From assembly GCA_911728455.2 (NCBI GenBank), contig OU452219.1, positions 20,305,397 to 20,369,396 on the forward strand: 64,000 bases of DNA, read 5' to 3'. Under the pieces are notes generated by a model. That model saw only the letters and a list, made by a program, of their open reading frames with translations, was not told the origin of the DNA and ran no database searches. Of this stretch, positions 1 to 11,600 are shown in pieces (position 1 is the first letter of the stretch; every line of letters begins with the position of its first letter). A program made the position numbers and the translations under genes. Source of the DNA: Marthasterias glacialis. Its lineage: Eukaryota; Echinodermata; Asteroidea; Forcipulatida; Asteriidae.

Positions 1-1644
1 AAACCCAAACAAAGCGCCAGGTGGGTTCTTATCTGAGAGATTTGTTGACAGTTGTTTTGTCATCATGCCCCCAATACTTGCAGATCAAGACTGCAAAGGG
101 TTCTTGGGGGGGGGGGAAGTAACTGGTTGATTACATTGTACAGGGAAACTTCAAAGGTCCATTTTGACAACAGAAAACTTCAGGATTGCTGAACAAGTAT
201 TCGCTGCAAGAGTCATTATGTCATCCCCAGGTCACCGAACTACAATCATGGAGCACAAACACCGGTTCAAACACAAACAGCGACCAACTGTATTTCCCAT
301 CCTAATCAATAATAAAAGCTTTATACCTACACATTGAAACCTATATTTCGCAATCTGCATCTTTCTCCATCGGGAACTGAAAATAACTGCACTTATGACT
401 TTCACTAGCATGATTGCAACCTGTAGTAGTTCCGGCCGATTTCCTACCTCCCCAGATAGTACTTAATAAGCAGGACAGTTCTTCTCAGATTTAAGTTGTT
501 CCCCCCCCCCCCCCCCCCACCCCCGAATTCCGAAATCTACTCTGTGATAGTAGAATAATAACAGGACAAGTTCTCACAAGAACCACCTACTGTATATAGC
601 AAAGTAGCTATAATCACATGGTGTTACCACAAACCAAATATACATTGCTGCCAGGTTTTGATACTATCCCTACGTTTGTGCTCTGTGTTGAGTGTACGGT
701 CGAAAGCGCTGTGATGGAAGTGGCATGAACCGGTGTCGAGGAAGTGAGCGTGACCTCGGGAGGAAAATGGCGTTGGACTACGACGGCGAATTGAATGAGT
801 CAATTTGCTTTGTAGGAAAATAGGTCCTCGCTCGAACTGTTCAAGATCTGAAGATTAACCTCGATAAAGAGGGTTCATGGTTCAGTAAATGTAACTTCTT
901 TTTCTCTCCCCTCCCCCCCAAAAAAAATCTCCTACAGGGAATTATTTGAATAAAAAACAGGGAATTATTTGAATAAAAAACATTTCTCTGGCCCTTTCCT
1001 ACCCTCTCTCATTCCGGAGCCAGGATCAGAGTCTATTATTATCTACCAAAGTTGTTTTGCCTTTTTCTCTAAACTCAAATGTCCTGAAATCTTGTTGAAC
1101 TTGTTGTACTGTTTTTGAAGTGAAAAAGAAAAAGAAAATAAATGTGCCTTGTGTAGTTGTTTGAAGTAAAGTGTACTGTAATAAGTCATGTGAGTAGAAA
1201 ACATTAAACTAACGATGCAGGGCCGCAACCGACATTTTTTTTTTTTTTTTTTTTTTATCTGTTTGGGAATACCCTGGGTAAAGAAATGTCAAAAATAAAT
1301 ATTTTTATTAATAGGACCTCATCAATTAAAATTTCAATTGTTTTATTCCTACTTAACAAATGCGGGACAACAATCATTCATGCTGGCAGGTGTTGGGTTA
1401 CATGTGTAAACATTATCACATGTCACATGTATCAAACCAGGTATTTGATAAAGGGGGGGGGGGGAGAGGAAGTGGCAGGATCCAGTGCATGTTAATTTGA
1501 CCGACTTCAAGAAAGCACTGGAATACCATCCATCACTAAAAGCACTATTAAATTCTTCAATTCCCTCACAAGACACACAAAAAAAAAAAATGAGTGACAC
1601 ACATTCATTTTCTGTTGAGCTTCACCACAAAGGCCCAGTTTGTT

Positions 1645-2076
1645 TTAAACAAGAAGTTTACTAAATATACTATTCAACACTACAACAATCTGCACAACAT
1701 CTGCCAGTAGAAGATCATCCATTTCAATATCTTGTAAGAAAGAAAGAAGAAACATGAGTGAAAGAGAAACTGACTGCATGCCAGAGGCAGCAGTGGCTCT
1801 CAGCTGTCCGGATAGATTTATGAGCTTTTGCTGAGGGTCCAACATTTCTTGTGGGGCCCCGGGTAAACTACTATACCATCCTAATAAGTCTTCATTAGGT
1901 CTTGTTCTGCCGGGGAACGGGAGCATGCTTGTTTTGTTTTTACAATGCCTAGTTAAGAGTTGAATGATACCTCTGCAATGCTGGCACGCTTTTCTCTGAA
2001 CCCCAAGGAGTTCACTAACACACATTCCACACCGCCTTGTGTAACATACACGACATGGATATTGTCTTGTCATCAT
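1645..2076 (-). CDS. unassigned cysteine-rich open frame, doubtful gene
   Basis: This 143-codon open frame begins with ATG at 2076. Near the N-terminus it has four closely spaced CxxC-type pairs (CRVC, CGMC, CQHC and neighbouring Cys/His), which looks like a small zinc-binding module. The motif CRVCYTRR loosely recalls C-terminal cysteine-rich ends of piggyBac-derived transposases, but I cannot make that assignment. The rest (a stretch around LLGWYSSLPGAP) matches nothing I recognise. It sits in the presumed BRF1 3' half but does not resemble BRF1. It may be a decayed transposon piece, an exon of an unknown gene, or chance. Confidence 0.2.
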   Translation of the reverse strand: MMTRQYPCRVCYTRRCGMCVSELLGVQRKACQHCRGIIQLLTRHCKNKTSMLPFPGRTRPNEDLLGWYSSLPGAPQEMLDPQQKLINLSGQLRATAASGMQSVSLSLMFLLSFLQDIEMDDLLLADVVQIVVVLNSIFSKLLV

Positions 2077-2851
2077 GCAATTAACAACTTGGTATCTTTC
2101 AAACCATTATCATTTCTATATGAGAGTGTTTTCAGTGCTGATTTTTGGACACCAGATTCCTTAGATAAAATACTTTGACTTGAGCTATTCAATGCTGTAC
2201 AGAAAAAAAATACTTCCTTTTTGAGTAAAATGAGAATATCTAATTGGCGAAAACGCTGTGTGGTGTGTGTGTGTAAGTTCCTATGCAGTACTTGGTATGT
2301 AAACACAAAACACACTGAACGTCAGACACAAGCGACCAAGATTTGGGTTATGGGGACATTTACTACAAGAAGTCTGCCTGGCTCCACCGGGATGATATTG
2401 GAATGGAAACCACTTTCAGGAGGCTCGTAAAAACCGAAAGTTCCTAAAAATAACTATATAGCGGTCTTAAAAAAAATCTACAAATTGTTAGAATTCTTTA
2501 GAGGGGTGCATGTTTAGGTGGCTAGAGGTCAGTGTGGTTATAGATATACAACAAGATATGTTTGACCATCTCAGACGTCACTGTTGTCTTAGAAATTGTG
2601 TGCACTTTTTTTCTGAAGGATTGGACATGGAAGATTCGAAAGTCAAACCCGATGTAAAAAAATCTGGAGTGACACTTGTAATTTATGTGCTACTTGCATG
2701 TTGCTGGAATAAACAATGAATGCCACTATGCATGGTACGTGTACATGCATGGAAGCCGAATTATCAAATCTGTTGGAGTGCATATCGTTACGAATGATTT
2801 TATGAGACGAAGCAACCATAATACAACACCATGAAAGGGATACAAGGTGAG

Positions 2852-2985
2852 GTGGCGCATATTGCTGCCAGACCATGCCAGAAACACCGGGGGCAAAACC
2901 CCTTCTCCTTACGATAAGCGTACTGGGTTCTTTTACGTGCATTACACAACGCACGGGACCAATGGCTTTACGTCCCATCCGAGGG
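2852..2985. repeat. dispersed repeat, copy 1 (second copy near 35.3 kb)
   Basis: The segment reads GTGGCGCAT, then GCCAGAAACACCGGGG, then TGGGTTCTTTTACGTGCAT and GGCTTTACGTCCCATCCGA. The same order of blocks occurs at 35272-35503, so this is an interspersed repeat. The 35-kb copy extends into text resembling the tail of tRNA-related SINEs. Confidence 0.7.
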
Positions 2986-3199
2986 AATTTTGAGTGGAGT
3001 TTTGAGTGGAGTAATACATGTGTGTAGCTAATGTGGTATGAACAATTCAAAATTTATCCAAAATTCTGCCGGGCTGATAAAATATGCTTTGATTAATCGA
3101 TAATACTTGTTAACTAGACTAATAAAAATATTGAATATTGAATTGAGCATGTTGCCAACATGGGTAACTCGTCAAAAAAGGCCAACAGTATACGTGCTT

Positions 3200-3505
3200 A
3201 GTGTGACCCAACATATACATGAAAAAACAAACCTGTGAAAGTTGAAGCTTTATCAGTAATCTGAGTCACAAGAAATGAGTACAAAAATCCAATCATGTTT
3301 TCACTGTTTTGCAAAAATGTCAGGTTTTGGACTCACAAGATTAAAACTAATTGTTTTACTAATTTCTCAAAAACAATAGCATTTCATGCACAAATATTTC
3401 AGGGGAAGTTTTCCGCCACGACCATCTTCACACCATGTAAAGTTAGGTGCAAATCTGTGAATGTTTATATTTTCAATCTGACCAATGTTGTGCATGCCCT
3501 TTAAC
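3200..3505. repeat. dispersed repeat family, copy 1
   Basis: It contains the ordered blocks CTAATTGTTTT, TTTCTCAAAAA, GGGGAAGTTTTCCGCCACGA, CCATCTTCACACC and GCAAATCTGTG, ending in CCCTTTAA. The same blocks occur at about 28000-28180, and the last ~40 bases of the window begin another copy. Confidence 0.6.
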
Positions 3506-4897
3506 ATGAAAAGTTTAACACCTTTATATGTACAAAAAATGTGGGGGGGGGGGAAATGTGAGCATGTACTTCTATGTTTCGTAGATCATTTTTAAGTACA
3601 TGTAGTGTCTCGTTAAAAAAGAAAGAAAAACAAGTGACAAGAATGAATGAATTCTTTTGAAAACCAACAAGGAGATTCAGCGGTTCCTTTGCAGAAACTG
3701 TGAGGAGCGCGGGTGTTTTATTCCTCTCCAGGCACCATGCTGGAATCTCAAAGAGCGGTCCACACCTGCTGATATTACTTTATGGTTTAGTTTCAACCTG
3801 GTGTCAGGCTGCCAGGTCATTGTGATTGATAACCAATCGGAAATACCCGGCATAGTTTTATGCCAGCAAGATGAAGACATAACCAGAGTTAGTTTGGCAA
3901 CTATACTGTATTTCCAGATATCGGTCTTTTCATTTGAAAATTCCAAGTATTTAAACTTGAAGCAAACACTGTCAGACTTCTGGACAAATTGGACATCAAC
4001 AAAATATATTTGAAAAAACGCCGTAGTACAAGGCTGTTTAAAGTTTCTGGATGCCAGCAATTCTTGCCTTTTGCAAGAAAAAATGTGAAAAACAAATTAC
4101 ACCTCAGTCTGATTTACGTTGGTGATTTGCTTGTTTGGCTCTGCTTGTTTTTCCCATGCTCTCTTTATCATCATACGATTACCCTGGAGTATCTATCAAA
4201 ATGTTATTGGAAAAACTGATTGCATGAAAGCTTTAGGCCACATTTGGTTTCCTGACAGGGAATTTCATGTGGGAACTCAATGAATGAAGAACTGTGCCCT
4301 GGAAAATGTGATGGTTTATTTCAGTCGGGGTAAACAGAGATTTTTCCAGATACAAGTATCAGGGGGATGAATAACAGCTTCGTCCATTCCCACCCCCACC
4401 CCCCTTTCAACAAGGGTCTTCATAGCATAATATTTGCAGACCAGTCCCTCATTTGTATGTATTTTGGTTAGACCTACAAGATACGAGATGTAACAATCTT
4501 TGGCAGTACATTTTTTTCAGTAGTTAACTTTTCTCAAGGTGACCAGATGACACTTCAAATAATTTTATGGCAAGAAGGGTGAGAAATACCAACTTGACCA
4601 GTGGACCAAATTATAAAGAGCTGCTTATGCTCAACATGAGTATGCACAACATTTAGCTATATGATTTAAATTTTCATGTGTAAATTATTGAATTATTTAT
4701 TTATATGTGACGCATACATCTGATTTTTTTATCAACTTCTTTCACTTAATTTTTCTCAGAAGTTCTTTTGCATTTTTTGTTGTAAAATTGTCTACTTCAC
4801 TGTTGTTCTGTTGTTTGTTGTATTTGTATATTTGTCAAGGTCAAACAATGAATAATACTAACTTTCACAACTTTAGGGTGCACAAAGACAAGTTGAC

Positions 4898-4975
4898 TAA
4901 AATGGAATTTGAACCTGCGACCTCCAGGTTTTCCTGCCGGTGCCCTACTGACTGAGCTATCATCTATCCTTAAGT
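4898..4975 (-). repeat. tRNA-derived SINE head or tRNA pseudogene
   Basis: On the minus strand it reads GATAGCTCAGTCAGTAGGG (A-box like, as in a D-arm) and, about 30 nt later, GGTTCAAATTCC (B-box like, T-arm). The 3' end runs into CATTTTAG and does not pair with the 5' end to form an acceptor stem, so it is not an intact tRNA gene. It is best read as the tRNA-related head of a SINE. Confidence 0.55.
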
Positions 4976-5246
4976 CATGGAACTTGGCAGTCTCGTCTCC
5001 CTATTTTGTCAATGTCTTTGTTCAGGGGGGGGGGGGGGGGCTGGGGAGTGCCAGTAAGTAGTCATGCAACCGTATTTTGCCGTTTAGCCAGGGATCACGC
5101 CCAGTTTAAGATACAACCTGCTAAGAGGCATCCTCAGAGGATTACCTGCATATAGTGTTTTTCAGTTTTCTATGACACAAGAGAACCCCCCCCAAAAAAA
5201 AAAAAAAATAAAATAAAATAAAAATAAAAAAATAAAATAAAAAGGA

Positions 5247-5417
<171 letters not shown>

Positions 5418-5590
5418 CAATAATCAAATAAAATCAAATAAAAAATAAAAAAAGAGGAAATCAGCTGATCGGCTGAGAAGTTGCTTGCCTGGAAAGAACG
5501 GTACACCACTGGTTTAATTTCAATTGACCAGATTTCAAGAAACGTAGCATGGGAATTTCAAACGGATGAAAATTCATGAAGTTCACTTAC

Positions 5591-5693
5591 CATCTGCTGA
5601 ACACTTCTTCATCAGTGCTCTTTCAATCTCCTCCTGCATTGAACTGATTTCTCCGGAGAGTTCCTGGAACTGTTGTTTACTCATCTCGGTCAG
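5591..5693 (-). CDS. BRF1: BRF1 exon 9
   Basis: 103 nt, phase 0 in and phase 1 out. It encodes [20 protein letters not shown] and continues to KKCSAD. It corresponds to the coiled segment that follows cyclin repeat II in BRF1 (human has EGEISSYQDAIEIEL at this point). Acceptor TTTGTAG and donor GTAAGT flank it. Confidence 0.85.
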
Positions 5694-8600
5694 CTACAAA
5701 GGAGTGACAAAATGAAGTCATGAATTCCCACGTAAATGAAGAGATTATGTATTACATAAGTAAATTTTCTGATTATACAGGTTATATGAGGGGATAAAGT
5801 AGCAGATTTGTTGGGCACCCTAAAAACAGAACGTTCCGGCTTTGGCAACAAGCCCCGCCCACACACCTTAGTTTGTGTACGTTTACGCTGCACGTGTGAC
5901 CGAGTATGACCGAGGTCACATGACCAAAAGGCGTGATCCAATTGGTCAATGCGCACAGTTTGATTGACAGGCCGGAACGGTCTACAGACCTTACACCTTG
6001 TTTTACAAAAAAAAGGTACATATAGGCCTAGTGTACATTCCATGGCATTTTCTGGCAGGCAAGATACTGCAGTGGTCATATAAGAAACTTAATCCATAAC
6101 AGCTGAACAAGTTTTGAGATGTGACCCCTTGCTTCATATCAAAAACGGATAAGAAGCGTACGGTGCAATCTCCACAAAAATTTGAGATTTCCATTAAACT
6201 GTGCACAAACCGTGTCTGCAGGCATTTGCTCTGTAGCACTGAGCTTTAATTATTTCCTTATTTTACAAATATTACGGATGTGACATGATGCAGCACGAAC
6301 AATATTAGATACATGAGAATTTAGTGACATAGTTGAGTTAAAAATGGTACCAAGATTACGAGTATGAGTAACAGGACTTATTTCGGAGTCTCCAATAGTA
6401 ATATGAGGAACAGAAAGATTGATCTGTACTTATGATTTGTCTTAACTCTTTTTGAAATCAAGCCACGGTCACTTATGAAATAAAAATAAATAGATAACTG
6501 AGCACTGTAATTTTCTTTAGGGTCAACTTTTTGCTCGCGCAGGGGCAATCTCCACGGACAGAAAAAACTGTATCGAGACTTTAAACAGCGTATCTACGAA
6601 GAAACAACTATTCGCATTCATGTTGGGCTTCAATTTGCAATAATTTACAGCTCATTTGCTATGGTCTGGTTATGCTGGTATCTGTAAGTATTTGGCCCCT
6701 GCAAAAATACAACTCCATCAATCATACCAGAGATAGCTGAACACTGGTGCAGCGCGGCATGTATCCGGTCTCACGCCCGATAAAATATTTATGATCTCCC
6801 ACTTCAATACACAAAACCCGATGCCGAGGAAAATGTGCCTCCACGGCAACTTGATCTGGCGAAATGGAAATTAATGTTCACTAGACTTCTATGTCAAATC
6901 ATGTACATGTAATATCCGGTAACCTAAAACCTCCCCCCGAAGAGTTGGCCAGAGTGTAATAAAACACACCTGATGGTGCGCCAGAAAGAATCTAAAGAGT
7001 CATGGTAGCATGGGTGAGGGGGGGGGGAAGGAAGAGGAGAGACTTTCTAAGTTGCCATTGCCAATTCAGTTTTTTAATTTTAATTTTTCCTTTTAGTAGC
7101 GTTTGCTTGTTTTTTTGGGGGGGCCATTCTGCTCTACTGACAGGAAGTTAATTACATTGGTGAGCAGACTCCTCCAGTCACCCCTCCCCCCCCTCCTTTG
7201 GTTACTCAACCTCAATTTGACATTTGGGCTTGATTCTACTCGGGTTTTCTCGCCGCTAATTTACAAATTCCCAACCGCTCCATCGCCAGACGCTTAATGT
7301 GCAGGGGGGGGGGGGGGGACAGTCCGCATAGCCCGAATAATCCCGTCCAAATGACTCACACGCTTTGACAGATACCTGAAGAATGTTCCGCCGTCGTTAT
7401 ACCAAGCCTAATTCCTATCATTGTTTATTTATTTTGTGAGGGGATATGTATCTTACTACCCCCCCCCCGCCCCCCACCCAACCATGGTGTGGTTTGTTTC
7501 AATGACAAGCAGTCAAATGCTTCGGACAGCTCTAGACGGATTGCACTTAAATTCATGCCTGAATTTCTTTCACAGGTCGGCTCGACTGATTATCACTCAA
7601 CTGACAATTTTTTTTTGTGTATCTTTCCCTTCATAGTTTTTTCCCCCAGTCAATGCAGACTTTGTGCAAAATTAAAGACCATGATTGATTCAATCGCATT
7701 GGGAACGCTGTCAAATGTCTGGTATTTAAGTTATGGTTAGCGGCATCCGAGTTCTCATTAAAAAGAAGAAGAAGAGGGTAAGTTCAGAAGGGGAGGGGAG
7801 AGGAAAAATCCATATTGTCTAGACATCCTGATTTCACTAATGGTAAACTGGAATATCATCGACACATTCTCCATCAATCCTGACTTCTTCTTTTTTTTCC
7901 TTTAAGAATAAAGTTGTATTACTTGTGTTTTACCCATACACCGATGTGTGTTCAGCAATGTGCAGTCGGTACTTTCCCAAAATCCTGTGAAAAAAAACTA
8001 CCACAGGCATATTACTTGGGCGGGAGGGAATTGAGCCCACAACATTTTGCCATTCTAGAGCAGATGTATTACCGGTAGACCACCGTGACTGACCACCAGC
8101 TAGAGGCAGTTCAGATCCTATATTTTAGCAGTGGGTACTGCAACTATTTTAATAGATGTTAAATTTGCATCACCATGTATTAAAAGAGTAAAGGTGTACT
8201 TCTTTCCAGCCCAATCCAACTTACTCCCCCCCTGCCCCCACCTGCCCCCGGAAAAAAACAACAACAGCTTAACCACGCTAACACCAACAACAATAGGAAA
8301 AAAGTTTTACATATACAAGGGTGGAATACAAACCCATGAATGCCAACCCCTCCCACCCCCCATGCTAGAGCAGATGTCTAACCAGTAGGCAGGAAAGCAC
8401 CGAGTATATAGTGCTTTTCACACATCGGTGTATGGTAGAACCAAAACATTACTCTTCAACCTCGATGCAAAATTCTTACATCTATTCAACATAAACTGTT
8501 TTGTTATTTTGGGAAAAGCACACGGGGTTCCACAACGTCCTTACGCCATGATGGAGTTTTGTTTGTCAACAAAAAAACTATGATAACAGAAAACAGTACA

Positions 8601-11600
8601 AATAAACACAACCAGTTGGCCGTATTTTTGACCGCATGAGGGCACTTTCAACAGCGAATTTCCTTGCATCACATTAGTTCTTATTTTGACTGCCTGTATG
8701 TTGTTTTCTTGTAACAACGGCCAAATAAGTAATAATAATAACAATAATAATAACAAAAATAAATGACAATGAAAAAGAGAGTTAATTTTACTTGCTGTGC
8801 GTCATGTTTATTTGATTCACACAAGCCCTCACACGGTCAAAAATACTGCAAACATTTTGAGATACTTTACAGGCTGTACTTAGCGATTTGGCTGGTGGAA
8901 CTTTAAAGAAATCGTGAATTATGTTACCACATTGGACGATGAAATTAAACTAGGTGAAAGAAGTGTGTTCCCCTCAGTGTCCGCATGCCATGCACGTCCA
9001 ATAGTTTCAGTTTCGCCACCAGAGACCTTATCCTTCACATGTGTTTTCGCTATAGTCCTTCTCCCCACTAGCTTGTAATCCACACTTCCATGCTCCCCGC
9101 CCCTATCCTGCCCTCCTCAGCACACCTACCTGAGCAAGCTTGGCCCTTCTACGACCCTTGGTGAAAGACGGCGGGTCCTGCTCTTCCTCTAGATCGATCT
9201 TGTTGAATTCGTCAATAGTCAGCTGCCCTGATGGAGTCTCTTCGAATTCAGTCAGTCTGGAAGTGACACCAAGAAAGTTTAAGAAACCCATACAAAAAAA
9301 CATCACTTAATAATAATCTCCTGCATGCAAGCACTTCCTGCCCTTGTAGACTGGCAGTTTTGAACATATATACAGTCTCTCGTTGTGTCAACAGTTGTTA
9401 ATGTTTTTTTTTTTGTTTTTTTTATCTGTTTGAGTTAACACTGGAAACTGTTTTGACTGATTTTGTCTCAAAAACATTAATAAAATTTGCACCATTTATC
9501 ACAAGTCTGTAAATTTTTATCTTGGTACTATTGGTAATGATTAGTTTAATGTCAACTTAAGAGTAAAGCATGACAACGTGTATGGCATGCTATGCGTACA
9601 TCTACACAAAATTGTCTCAGTGATGATCAGAGATTTGGCATCTTTTCAAAACAATACTCCATTTTTTTTACATTTTATTCAAACAGTTGGCACCGGATGT
9701 CGTGTATACACAGAAATATTGTCAGAGCCAGCAAACGGGTTTAAACACGCCTTTTTGTAAAGTAGGAATACTTGAACAAAGGTCAGCCACTATTGAGCAT
9801 GCACAGATCACGCACACGCCGTCTAATGCTTTGTTTCACCCCCACAAAGCAGAAACATGGTCTTAAATATTTTGCCGATTTTCGCCCATTATACAGGGGT
9901 TGTGTAATCCCGGTTCCAGACCTTTGTCCTTTTTTCCCCCAAGAAGATCTTTGTCCTTTAATAACAAGACATCCAGAGGCTTCCATCATTGTTTGCTCAT
10001 TGTATTTCGGCTCAATGAAGGATGAAGGTAAGTCAGAGCAGAGTGAATTACGGATCCAGCCTTGGTTCCGGTTTAGCACCAATTCCATGCCGTAATTCAC
10101 GGCTTAGGTTTTGCAATTCACAGTACACTAATTTGACATTTCCTCGATAGAGAAAACAAAAAATCATGGTTTTATGAAGAGAATCTTTGTTCTCTTAACT
10201 TTGTCAAGTCAAGGTTTCTTTGTACCAATGGTACTCCCAAAACAAAAATTCAGAGAAACTAATCCCGTCAGGCTGGACAGGAAAAAAACCCAAGATTCCC
10301 GGTGGCAATTAAGTTAAACCTAGTATCAATTAATACTACATGGTTATGGATGCCACTAATAATACCAATAAACTATAATCAAATCAACTGGTTCTTGCCT
10401 ACATTATGTTAGGATCTATTATCACTTGAGACAATTTTTTCCAGGCAACTCAGAGACAATCAACTGCACTGTGTTCAGAATTACTGTTTTGACGGCACAA
10501 GATAGTTTTTGTTGTTTGTTTTTAACAGTCCCAAATAAAATTGAAATGTGAATGCTTTTCATCTTTGAAATTGCCTGGAACTGGTTGCCTGCAAATTGCC
10601 TCGTGTGACACGATCCTTGTTTTCCTGCTGGCATTTTATCGTCGCAATCAAAACGAGGCTGAAAGGCCAAATATAGTCGGGATTCCTTTCATTGTGAAAA
10701 TTAACATTCAGTAGTAAGTACTGTTGGGTACAGGGAATACGACTTTGAGGGCTTCGGTACGACAGAGATCTAAGGAGCCATTTGTCTACTCTCTAACACA
10801 GCTCCAACCTTCCCTTTCCATTAATCCAGCCAGTCATAGTTTGCCAATGGGCAGAAATGATTCATACATTGTGCATAATGCATTTGTTGTATTTCTAAAT
10901 TTATCACCCCCCCCCAAAAAAAAAAAAAAAAACACTCATAAAAACCACACACACACAACTCCCAGCATTGTGGTTTTAATAAAAAACAATTAAAAAAAAC
11001 AAGAATAAAAAGTACAATGATCTTGAAAACTTAATTGACTCTGTCCAATTTGAAGCCATCGTTGCGCTGAAAAAGTTGTCCTTCGGTGGCTTGGCATTTA
11101 TCACAGGTAATTATCATGATTAAATAAAAAGTCCTTTAAAATCCCATACAAATCAAACCGCTCACAATTTAACGATGGATAGATGAATTATTAATGACTG
11201 TAAAAAAAAATTATCAGACCACGCCATGGTTTGTCCTTTCAACGGTGTTTGCATTCGATGGATCCGAATGAAAATGATTAAGTCATGAAATTGTTTTCCA
11301 GAAACTGATGGAAATATTAAGTAGCTGTATTTAACTATTGTTTAAAAATCCTTAAAATTCTGACTCAAATAAAATTAAACAGCGTAAAAAACACAATTAA
11401 TTTATGGACAGATAATAATTAAAGGAAGGGGGGGCAATTTGTTTTCTAATTTGTAAAGTCATAAACACTATCCACACCACTGGTTTTTTTTTTCCAGACA
11501 CTGATGAATTTAAATGATGTTTCTGTGTCCTTCACGAGAACAAACGATCAAAATGGGTGCTCATAGAAAACTGAACAACAGATTTGAACCTGGTAGCAGG

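Larger units (their letters stand above)
5694..9129 (-). other. BRF1 intron 8
   Basis: 3.4 kb with no coding signal. It contains poly-G runs (7304-7318), poly-C/T stretches, and two copies of the tRNA-derived SINE (7930-8119 and a rearranged one at 8319-8500). A GC-rich part at 5820-6000 has E-box and CCAAT-like words but nothing I can assign. Confidence 0.8.

Noticed and set aside
3657-4060. Open frames of 118 and 127 codons on opposite strands.
   Set aside because: Neither shows a recognisable domain and they overlap almost fully; likely chance in A+T-balanced sequence.
9772-10095. Plus- and minus-strand frames of about 105 codons near 10 kb.
   Set aside because: They fall inside a multicopy MITE; equivalent frames in other copies are disrupted.
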